NCBI GenBank assembly: GCA_030589895.1
Contig: JAUUZQ010000007.1
Location: 1-64,000 of the forward strand
DNA length: 64,000 bases
Reading direction: 5' to 3'
Origin: Bacteroidales bacterium
GTDB lineage: Bacteria; Bacteroidota; Bacteroidia; Bacteroidales; GCA-2748055
The translations under genes and the position numbers were made by a program. Shown in pieces: positions 34,384 through 42,418 of this stretch. The first letter of the stretch is position 1, and each line of letters begins with the position of its first letter. The notes below the pieces were generated by a model. It was not told the DNA's origin. It saw nothing but the letters and a program-made list of their open reading frames with translations, and ran no database searches.

Positions 34384-36681
34384 CTATCTCCAAAACACTG
34401 TTTTTTCCTTTCCCATAATGAATGTTAAGGTTGATCCGTTTGCAATATCCCTATGATCTATAAATGGTTCAGTAAGTTTCTCACCATTCAGAAGCACTTC
34501 CATAACGTAAAGATTAGCTTCAGTTCTATTCTCAGCAATTACTGTAAAGGTCTTATCTCCCGAGACGGAAATCTCAACCTTGTCAAATAATGGAAAACCT
34601 ATTGAATATCGTGGTTCCCCGGGGCAAACAGGATATATACCAATTGAATTTAACAGATACCATGCCGACATCTGACCACAATCCTCATTTCCACAAAGGC
34701 CATCAGGCTGATCTGTATAAAAATCTTTCAGAATCTGAGATACGATCTCCTGTGTCCTCCACGGTTGATCCACATAATTGAAAAGATATGCAATATGGTG
34801 ACTGGGCTCATTTCCATGGGCATACTGTCCGATAAGCCCTGAGATATCGATAGATTTCTCCTCTCCGAGAACCTCAGATGTAATGGTAAATAATGAATCC
34901 AGTTTTGTTGCAAACAATTCTTTCCCTCCCATAAGCTTAATCAAACCTTCAACATCATGAGGAACATACCAGGTCCACTGCCACGCATTTCCTTCCACAT
35001 ATGGTGTCTTCCAATGTGATGAATACCGTGGATGAAAGGGTTCGTCCCAGCTTCCATCTAACCTTTTTCCACGCATAAATCCTACTTCTTTATCAAAATA
35101 GATCTTGTACCTCTCAGACTTCTCAAAAAATTCTGTTGCAATTGCATCTTCACCCATATCTTGTGCCATGGTTGCAATTCCCCAGTAGTTGAATGCAAAT
35201 TCCAGCGCCTTAGACACCGAGGCATTTTCCAGATCACAAGGAATAAATCCATATTTCTCTTCAAACAGTTTTGCTTTTGGCATCAGATTTCCCCAAGATG
35301 TCTGCGAGGAATAATTTATCTTTTTCACAGTATCATAGGCAACTGAATGAATAATTGCTTCTAAAGCCTTTTCCACATCGAAATCGCGTTGTCCCTTCAT
35401 ATATGCATCAACAATGACTGTTACAGCGTGTGATCCTATCATGGTTCCAGTGTAATTAGATGCAAGTTCCCACATTGGTAAGATTCCTCCTTCATCATAC
35501 TTACGAAGCAGAGCTCTTATAAATTCCTGATTTAATTCGGGTTCTGCAATTGTTAAAAATGGATGTAAGGCACGGTGCGTATCCCATAGAGAAAAAACGG
35601 TGTAATTTGGACTGTCAGAGCTGTGTGTTTTTTGATCCATTCCCCGGTATGTACCATCAGTATCAGAATATATTCCTGGGTATATATATGCATGATAGAG
35701 TGCAGTATAAAACACTGTTTTATCACTTGTATTATTAGTTTCTATTTTAATCTTAGAAAGTTGTTTTTCCCATGTACATTCAGCTTTCTCTCTAATACTA
35801 TCAAAACCAAAATCATCTGCTTCAAGCTTAAGATTATTGTTTGATCCTTCATATCCAACCGGACTGATACCCACCTTGGCAATAACAATTTCATCTTCTA
35901 CTGTCTTAAAAACTAACTTCACCTTTGTGTTTTCTCCCGATACTTCTGTTACATTTTTCTGCAGTTGATCATTTAAATACAGTTGGGCTTTAAATGGTTT
36001 AGAGAATCTTGCTGTAAAGTAAACTATGTGCTTGTTTGCCCACCCACTCGTAAATTTTTGTCCTTGAATCTCAAATTCATTAATAACTTTTATCTCATTC
36101 AACACATTTTGATGTCCATGTATTGAGTGAGACAAATCTATCAGTATTCCTGCTTCATCTGCTTCAGGAAAAGTGTATCTGTGAACTCCGGTTCTTTGAG
36201 TAGCTGTGAGCTCTACATTAATATTATAGTCTGATAACTCCACAGAATAGTAACCCGGACTTGCTGTCTCAGTTTGCTTATTAAATCTTGATCGATAGCC
36301 TGAATCTATCTGGTCAACTTCACCAGCATCTATAGAAATATTACCGGTGAATGGCATAAATAGTATATCACCATAATCACCAATTCCTGTGCCACTCAAA
36401 TGAGTATGGCTGAATCCAAGTATGGATGAATCTGAATAATGATACCCGGCACATGCATCCCAACCCATGGTTCTTGTATCAGGGCTTAATTGCACCATGC
36501 TAAAAGGCAAAGCGGCTCCAGGGAAAGTGTGTCCATGAGAATCAGTCCCGATGAATGAATCAACAAAATTGATAATTTTGGAGCTATCCTCGCTGATGCT
36601 TTCATTACATCCAAAACTTATTGATAAAATAAGATATGTAAGAATCGATAAAATATATTTACTGGACTTTCTCTGAGTCAT
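34384..36681 (-). CDS. GH92 alpha-mannosidase lipoprotein (locus B)
   Basis: 765 residues with a lipoprotein signal (SISFGCNES, Cys at 25). It is the most canonical GH92 in the window: FVDSFIGTDSHGHTFPGAALP, GFSHTHLSGTGIGDYGDILFMP, YVEGNAWQWTWYVPHD, AHGNEPSHHIAYLFNY and LCGNEDCGQMSAWYLLNSIG. It should act as a calcium-dependent exo-alpha-mannosidase outside the cytoplasm. The block reads Asn-Glu where alpha-1,2-specific enzymes carry His-Glu, so another linkage is plausible. A strong terminator separates it from the FHS permease and ROK kinase genes, but same-strand placement suggests common purpose. Confidence 0.93.
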   Translation of the reverse strand: MTQRKSSKYILSILTYLILSISFGCNESISEDSSKIINFVDSFIGTDSHGHTFPGAALPFSMVQLSPDTRTMGWDACAGYHYSDSSILGFSHTHLSGTGIGDYGDILFMPFTGNISIDAGEVDQIDSGYRSRFNKQTETASPGYYSVELSDYNINVELTATQRTGVHRYTFPEADEAGILIDLSHSIHGHQNVLNEIKVINEFEIQGQKFTSGWANKHIVYFTARFSKPFKAQLYLNDQLQKNVTEVSGENTKVKLVFKTVEDEIVIAKVGISPVGYEGSNNNLKLEADDFGFDSIREKAECTWEKQLSKIKIETNNTSDKTVFYTALYHAYIYPGIYSDTDGTYRGMDQKTHSSDSPNYTVFSLWDTHRALHPFLTIAEPELNQEFIRALLRKYDEGGILPMWELASNYTGTMIGSHAVTVIVDAYMKGQRDFDVEKALEAIIHSVAYDTVKKINYSSQTSWGNLMPKAKLFEEKYGFIPCDLENASVSKALEFAFNYWGIATMAQDMGEDAIATEFFEKSERYKIYFDKEVGFMRGKRLDGSWDEPFHPRYSSHWKTPYVEGNAWQWTWYVPHDVEGLIKLMGGKELFATKLDSLFTITSEVLGEEKSIDISGLIGQYAHGNEPSHHIAYLFNYVDQPWRTQEIVSQILKDFYTDQPDGLCGNEDCGQMSAWYLLNSIGIYPVCPGEPRYSIGFPLFDKVEISVSGDKTFTVIAENRTEANLYVMEVLLNGEKLTEPFIDHRDIANGSTLTFIMGKEKTVFWR

Positions 36682-36928
36682 AATTTTGCTGGAATTAAAA
36701 TATTTATATTAAAGAAAACCCTGAGCAGTTAAAAAAGGATTAATAAAAAATTAACTACTGAATAGAAAGATCATTATCAAGTGGATAATAGAAATATTCA
36801 ATAATTTCAAAATGGCGGACATACCACAGATAATCAATATATTAAAGATATACAATTATCAAATAAGCTGGTATTAATTAATTATTTTTTTATTTGTAGT
36901 AAATGAGATTGAAAGGCATCTCAGAGAA

Positions 36929-39502
36929 TTACTTCTCATCAATTATCTGAGTAAAACTTAGTGCGTAATCTTCATCATATAACTGTTTATACTCTTTTAC
37001 AAATTTAGCATATGATTGTTTCGCAAGACTATGCTTGCCAAGCTTAACAAGTAGTTTACATTGCATTGACATGGCCTCTTCGCTGGCAATATCGAACAAA
37101 AACATGCAATTAGTAAGATGTAAAGTAAATTCATGATCATCATCTGATCGATTAATATAGTCAACCAATGTGTCAATTATTTCATTTGACACTTCCGATT
37201 TATAAATATCTAACCAGTCGGCATTGGTGTTCAGAAGAAATTGACCGCTATCAATAATCGACAATAACTCTATAATATTATCTTTATTTAATTCTGTTTT
37301 TCGTTTGACTATTTTTAAGTACTCAAAATAATCAATATAGAGAGAGCTTTGCTCAAAATCAAACGTCCAATACCCAGTATCCTTAGAAATTGAGGCAACA
37401 CCAACATTCTCAATAAGGGTTCGTAATTTAACAATATTAACGGCCCTGTTGTTCCTTGCACTATCAGTTGACTTGTCAAACCAAAAGGTCTCTGATAAAA
37501 TAGTTGAAGAAACTCCCTTATTATTTCTCAATGAACTTAAAAGAATATAGAGAAATAGCTTTTTCAAAAGTGGGGAAAATGATCCGGTAATATCTGTTCC
37601 ATTCTTATCAATAACCTGAAACCCTCCAAATAGAATTATTGAATTAGCTTTAGTTTTGTACGGATTTTCAGATATTTCTGTGAGAGATGTGGTATTTTGA
37701 CTTTCCTCTCCACCGGCAATATTACTCAATAGATTCTTTTTCTTAAAAACAGACCTTCGGGTTATTATAGCAGTGATCAGAATAATCAGAATTACGAGTA
37801 TTACAATCAGTCCTATCCTGGCATTATTCTCTGTTTTTTTTACTGCAAGCATATTTTTTGGAATAGCCTCCGGAGGAAAAGCAATGGTATATAATTCAAT
37901 ATTTGACCTCCCTTCAGTAAAATATGAAGTAACGGCAATTAGCTTATTGGAGACAGAACTATAAAACAGGTCAGCATTGGATTGCACATCGTTAAAGCTG
38001 AAATCGATCAGTGTTCCCAATTTAAAGATCTCAGGCTCATCCAATGGAATTTTAATAAGTTGCAAAGAATTAGTAAACAGGTGTTTTGGGAACTGTAATG
38101 CATATAAATTATTTGATTGGTCAATTATCACAGAATTTCCAAAGCAAAAGGCGGAGTTTATGTCACTGAACTCAAAAATGCTCTTGAAACTTCTATCTTT
38201 TATAGAATAACCAAGAATATCATAATAGTAGTCCGGATTAACTATTTGCTTGCCGCTTTTACTGCCATAGCCACCGATAATATATAGTAGACTATCATTG
38301 GGATTGTATCCAGATCCGGCAAGATATCTTGGGTGAAAATCACCCTTGTATTTAACCGTGTCAAAGCTTTCTGTTCCGGGCTTGCAAACGAACACAGCGT
38401 TTTTGTACATAAATTCTCCATATCCACCAAACGTATATATTGCGCCATCTGATCCAATATATCGGTTATGATGCCAGTATACAGTTAGAGGAACTGTACT
38501 TGGTAGTGATGCTGACCAACAACTATCTTCAAAATTAAAGACAGATTTAAAGTTATTGTCCAATGAATAAGAAATTAACTGTCGCGAAACAGTATCATAG
38601 ATTGTCTCTGAAGTGCCTAAAATGCAAAAAGGAGTCTTATATTCTATTTTTTGAAGTGAATTATCAGATACATTGAATACAAAAAGAGTGTCATTTGATA
38701 CAATATAAAAATCATTTAACAAAGGATTAAAAGCTGACTTGACTATTCCTTTAGTGCTAAGTTCAATAATATTATTCCAATTATTATGCCTGTAAAGAAT
38801 CCAATCCGGATTCTTGACAACCCCATTATAGCCACTCGGTATGGATAGTACTTCATCTCCTTGAGTCTGATCAAGTGGCCAACTGTATTTTAATTCATTT
38901 TTAGTTCTGACCTCAACATCCCTCAAAGTCATCCGCGGCAGATCTGTGGATGAAAAACGATCAAATGAGTGGGCTCCAAACATTAATCTAAACCCATCAT
39001 TTGCCATAGATCCTGACATGTCATCAATAAGGATCGTGTCATTAATGTAACTATATATTTTCTTCTCTTTAAAATCAAATTTGAACCTGAATTTGGTCCA
39101 TTCAGTTGATAGCCTGCTCAGTGGTACATTAAAGGATATTTTACTGGTTTTATCACCAAGTATTAACTCAAAATTATTTGGATGATCATCTATAATGGAA
39201 TGAATCAGATCAATATTATTTTCCCCAAGCATTAATCTGAATATATAACCAAAATAAGATTCCTGCTCAGCTTGAATTTTTAGGTAGAATGACAAATCCA
39301 GTTCATCTTTTATACTTAGTGGACCATCAGGAGACAGGTCCAGTCCTGACCTTTGATCTAGTGAAACCTCATAACTCGAAAATTTCAGTCCGTAATATTG
39401 CCCAAAAGTAAAATTCGAAATGAATGAACCCAGTAGAATAGTTAATACGATCAATCTATTGTTGATGCCTGCATTTACTATTTTCTCAAAGTTACATTTC
39501 AT
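36929..39502 (-). CDS. Membrane-spanning regulator: LamG/Kelch sensor plus SARP-like wHTH-BTAD
   Basis: 857 residues from ATG 39502 (the frame is open to 39550, but that start falls inside the promoter). Order: signal-like helix (about 15-35), a LamG-like jelly roll (about 45-210), a Kelch-like beta-propeller (about 220-530, with IYTFGGYGEFMYKN and LLYIIGGYGSKSGK), one transmembrane helix (about 561-582, GLIVILVILIILITAII then basic RRSVFKKK), a winged helix (about 620-715, ILFGGFQVIDKNG, RNNRAVNIVKLRTLIENVG, GYWTFD) and a bacterial transcriptional activator domain (about 716-850). The SARP/AfsR-type DNA-binding half would face the cytoplasm and the glycan-binding-like half the periplasm, giving a one-component membrane sensor. 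It is divergent from the CotH gene and probably controls the neighbouring glycan locus. Confidence 0.8.
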   Translation of the reverse strand: MKCNFEKIVNAGINNRLIVLTILLGSFISNFTFGQYYGLKFSSYEVSLDQRSGLDLSPDGPLSIKDELDLSFYLKIQAEQESYFGYIFRLMLGENNIDLIHSIIDDHPNNFELILGDKTSKISFNVPLSRLSTEWTKFRFKFDFKEKKIYSYINDTILIDDMSGSMANDGFRLMFGAHSFDRFSSTDLPRMTLRDVEVRTKNELKYSWPLDQTQGDEVLSIPSGYNGVVKNPDWILYRHNNWNNIIELSTKGIVKSAFNPLLNDFYIVSNDTLFVFNVSDNSLQKIEYKTPFCILGTSETIYDTVSRQLISYSLDNNFKSVFNFEDSCWSASLPSTVPLTVYWHHNRYIGSDGAIYTFGGYGEFMYKNAVFVCKPGTESFDTVKYKGDFHPRYLAGSGYNPNDSLLYIIGGYGSKSGKQIVNPDYYYDILGYSIKDRSFKSIFEFSDINSAFCFGNSVIIDQSNNLYALQFPKHLFTNSLQLIKIPLDEPEIFKLGTLIDFSFNDVQSNADLFYSSVSNKLIAVTSYFTEGRSNIELYTIAFPPEAIPKNMLAVKKTENNARIGLIVILVILIILITAIITRRSVFKKKNLLSNIAGGEESQNTTSLTEISENPYKTKANSIILFGGFQVIDKNGTDITGSFSPLLKKLFLYILLSSLRNNKGVSSTILSETFWFDKSTDSARNNRAVNIVKLRTLIENVGVASISKDTGYWTFDFEQSSLYIDYFEYLKIVKRKTELNKDNIIELLSIIDSGQFLLNTNADWLDIYKSEVSNEIIDTLVDYINRSDDDHEFTLHLTNCMFLFDIASEEAMSMQCKLLVKLGKHSLAKQSYAKFVKEYKQLYDEDYALSFTQIIDEK

Positions 39503-40031
39503 TTTAGACAAAAACATATAGTAGTGAAAAGTCCTCCCCAAACGAATCAAATTTACTTAACAAAAATCGACTATCAATTCTAATTCTGAAAATATTTTTC
39601 TTAAAAATACATATTTCAAACCCATTATTTCGTATGAAAGCTAATTAACATATCAAACAGGGATTTTAATATTGAATTGATCTATACCATTTTTTAAATA
39701 TTTTACAGGGTAATACCGGCTCCAAACTTAAATATTTCAGGGATATGCTGCTGTAATAATAGGTAAATGAAAAGATTTGTGAACTCATTCATCCTTTATA
39801 TATATTTATTTAGCCTGAGAAATCGATCTTACAATTCCATGATACTGAGGTCAATAATTACATGGTATTTATAAATAAAAAGTATTTACACATTCATTAA
39901 TCTATTTTTAATAAAATGTTAAATGGTGATATTATATAATTGCTAACATAACTATCTAAATTTTGGTGGAAGATTTTTCCATTGAAATATTTCAAAAAAG
40001 TATTCGAGACTTCTAAATTCAGACGATCATA
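39503..40031. other. Divergent regulatory region between the regulator and CotH genes
   Basis: 529 AT-rich nt without a gene, holding the regulator promoter (39548-39577). On the plus strand a TAAATTTTG-like near-match at about 39954 could serve the CotH gene, but its spacing is one base off. I see no conserved inverted repeat or RNA structure. Confidence 0.5.
39548..39577 (-). promoter_or_regulatory. Bacteroidota-type promoter of the membrane regulator
   Basis: On the minus strand, -7 box TAAATTTG (39548-39555) follows a TTG -33 element (39575-39577) by 19 nt, the spacing expected for the Bacteroidota primary sigma factor. It predicts a leader of about 40 nt before ATG 39502 and argues against the start at 39550. 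Confidence 0.5.
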
Positions 40032-42257
40032 ATGCGTAATCTACTCTTTCTCTTTATAATTATTCTTCCCATAAACATACTTTCTCAGAATGTTGATCAT
40101 TATGAAAGTATTATATATACTGGCGTCTCATGTAAATATCTTGTACCTGATGCTGATATCGGACAGTCGTGGAAGTATAAGGAGTTTGATGATAACAGTT
40201 GGGCGACCGGGATTAGCGGTGTCGGGTATGGGGATGGTGATGACAACACAAAGATTGAGAGCGGTATCCACTCGCTATATTTGAGATATTCTTTCGAAGT
40301 TCTCGATCTGTCTGATATCCAGAGACTGGTTCTTGATGCTGACTATGATGATGGTTTTATTGCCTACCTGAATGGAACAGAAATTGCAAGGGCAAATGTT
40401 GATGATCCTGTCTCCTGGAATATGGATCTGGTTTTCGATCACGAGGCGAAATTATATGAGGGGGGGATGCCGGAAAGGTTTCCAATCAATACTGGCATCA
40501 TTTCTGACTTGTTACTAAGCGGTGAAAATATACTGGCCATTGAAGTGCATAACAGGTATAATACGTCCAGTGATCTCTCATCAAATTTCTATTTTCATGC
40601 AGGCATCGCAAGTTCTGGTTTAGTTTTCAGCGAAGTTCCTGAATGGTTTTGGGAGCCTGTCTTCTTTGATTCTTTCAACATCCCGTTAATGATAATTAAC
40701 ACTTCGGGACAAGCAATTCCAGATGAACCAAGAATAATAGCACAAATGGGACTCATTAATAATGGTATTGGTATATCAAACCATCCTGAAGATACTTGGA
40801 ATGAATATGATGGAAATATTAGCATTGAGACCCGTGGAGAGTCCTCTGCAGGTTTTGAGAAGAAATCGTATTCCATTGAATTGCAAAATTCTGACGGATC
40901 AAATAACAATGTTTCAATTTTAGGACTTCCGATTGAAAATGACTTTGTTCTCTATGCACCATACAGTGATAAAACATTAATGAGGAATGTACTTGTTTAT
41001 AAAATGTATAACGAAATGGACAATTGGGCCCCCAGAACCCGCTATATAGAACTGTTACTAAATGGTGATTACCGGGGAGTATATATTTTGACAGAGAAAC
41101 TGAAAAGAGATGAAAACAGGGTAGATATTGATAAAATTGATAGTATGGATGTCTCTTCTCCGGAAATTACAGGGGGATACATTCTAAGGAGAGATAAAAC
41201 CAATGATATGGAGCCTTTTGAGTATTGGTCATCTCCTGTGGATCAAATATACTACGAGCCTTTAAAATACCAGTATTTTGATCCGGACTACTTCGAATTG
41301 ACCCCAGAACAAAGACAGTATATCAGAGATTATATGCAAGAGTATGACGAGATGATGTCAGGACCGGACTTTGATGATCCTGTTTCCGGGTACCGCTCCT
41401 ATATAGATGTAAAATCATTTGTCGATATGCTGATCATCAACGAGATCTCGAAAGGGATCGATAATTATATGTTCAGCACCTATTTCTTCAAACAGAATGA
41501 TGAAGATGGTGGGAAATTTTTTGCCGGACCTCCATGGGACTATAACATATCTTTAGGGAACCTTAATTATGGTTACGATAACAACATACCCTATACGCAC
41601 AGTTGGGTTTATGATAATTGGAGCAGGGTATATTGGTGGAAAAGATTACTGGAAGATCCTTGGTTTGAAAACGAGGTGTTTTGCAGATGGGATGATCTTC
41701 GGACAAATGTACTGAGTAATGAGAGCTTTGAATACTTTATTAACCACTCCGTTAACTTCCTTGGAGCTGCTGTAGAAAGAAATTTTGAAAAATTCAAGAT
41801 CCTGGGAACCTATATCTGGCCAAATGAAACCTGGCCTGAAACGTATGAGGAGGAAATCATTAATATGAAATCATGGATATCTGATCGACTTGAATGGATG
41901 GATAGTGAGTGGGCAGACAGATCAAATAATTGTAGTTCTCATGTGGGAATAAAAGAACAATCCATAAATAAATTGACGGAAGAATTTGAATTGTCAGTTA
42001 GAGTACGACCTAATCCCTCTGACCTGAGCAATACATTTCTGGATATTTACACAAGCAGAGTGTACAATTCATTGACCATAGAGATTTTAGATATGCGGGG
42101 CATTTTATTGGAACGAATTACTGATGACAATCCAGATTTCGAATATAATGTTTACAAGCTGCCAGACATGTCCAATCTGAGTAAAGGAATATATCTCCTG
42201 AGAATTCTAAACGAAAGCCAACAGGTCTATGTGGATAAACTAATCAAATCGAATTAA
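40032..42257 (+). CDS. CotH-domain secreted protein with T9SS sorting domain
   Basis: 741 residues with signal peptide (LFIIILPINILSQN). A beta-sandwich domain (about 25-195, with LVLDADYDDGFIAYLNGTEIAR, galactose-binding-like) precedes the CotH kinase-like domain (about 225-590): RGESSAGFEKKSYSIEL, YAPYSDKTLMRNVLVYKM, ELLLNGDYRGVYILTEKLKR and GPPWDYNISLGN, whose Asp is a likely metal ligand. A C-terminal T9SS domain (about 655-741, VRPNPSDLSN to YVDKLIKSN) sends it to the cell surface or outside. CotH-type proteins are atypical kinases in spores; in Bacteroidota they often sit in glycan loci with unknown substrates. It is divergent from the membrane regulator. Confidence 0.88.
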   Translation: MRNLLFLFIIILPINILSQNVDHYESIIYTGVSCKYLVPDADIGQSWKYKEFDDNSWATGISGVGYGDGDDNTKIESGIHSLYLRYSFEVLDLSDIQRLVLDADYDDGFIAYLNGTEIARANVDDPVSWNMDLVFDHEAKLYEGGMPERFPINTGIISDLLLSGENILAIEVHNRYNTSSDLSSNFYFHAGIASSGLVFSEVPEWFWEPVFFDSFNIPLMIINTSGQAIPDEPRIIAQMGLINNGIGISNHPEDTWNEYDGNISIETRGESSAGFEKKSYSIELQNSDGSNNNVSILGLPIENDFVLYAPYSDKTLMRNVLVYKMYNEMDNWAPRTRYIELLLNGDYRGVYILTEKLKRDENRVDIDKIDSMDVSSPEITGGYILRRDKTNDMEPFEYWSSPVDQIYYEPLKYQYFDPDYFELTPEQRQYIRDYMQEYDEMMSGPDFDDPVSGYRSYIDVKSFVDMLIINEISKGIDNYMFSTYFFKQNDEDGGKFFAGPPWDYNISLGNLNYGYDNNIPYTHSWVYDNWSRVYWWKRLLEDPWFENEVFCRWDDLRTNVLSNESFEYFINHSVNFLGAAVERNFEKFKILGTYIWPNETWPETYEEEIINMKSWISDRLEWMDSEWADRSNNCSSHVGIKEQSINKLTEEFELSVRVRPNPSDLSNTFLDIYTSRVYNSLTIEILDMRGILLERITDDNPDFEYNVYKLPDMSNLSKGIYLLRILNESQQVYVDKLIKSN

Positions 42258-42259
42258 AT

Positions 42260-42370
42260 AAAGATGGGATGCCGGCAAACCATTATTTATGGTTAAGCGG
42301 AGAAGGTGCAAAAATGTTGAGAAATGAGATCCCACTAACATTGGATATGCCTATACAATCAGTTAATTAA
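42260..42370 (+). pseudogene. C-terminal remnant of a GH71/99-like enzyme gene
   Basis: Immediately after the CotH stop, an open frame reads DGMPANHYLWLSGEGAK and then MLRNEIPLTL before TAA at 42368-42370. It corresponds to the extreme C-terminus of GH71/99-like proteins; the intact lipoprotein gene in this window ends with DNDYYLWLTGQGANW in the same place. No catalytic domain is left upstream, because that DNA is the CotH gene. It is a short relic of a lost or displaced third GH71/99-like gene. Confidence 0.65.
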
Positions 42371-42398
42371 TATGGAGGAATCCAATCTTCGGAAAAAG

Positions 42399-42418
42399 AG
42401 CTGTTCTGCAGAATGCCT
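42399..42418 (-). terminator. Imperfect terminator after the large GH71/99-like gene
   Basis: Hairpin around TTCT..AGAA with flanking G-T pairs, followed on the minus strand by CTCTTTTTCC, directly after the stop codon. The stem has a mismatch. Confidence 0.4.
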
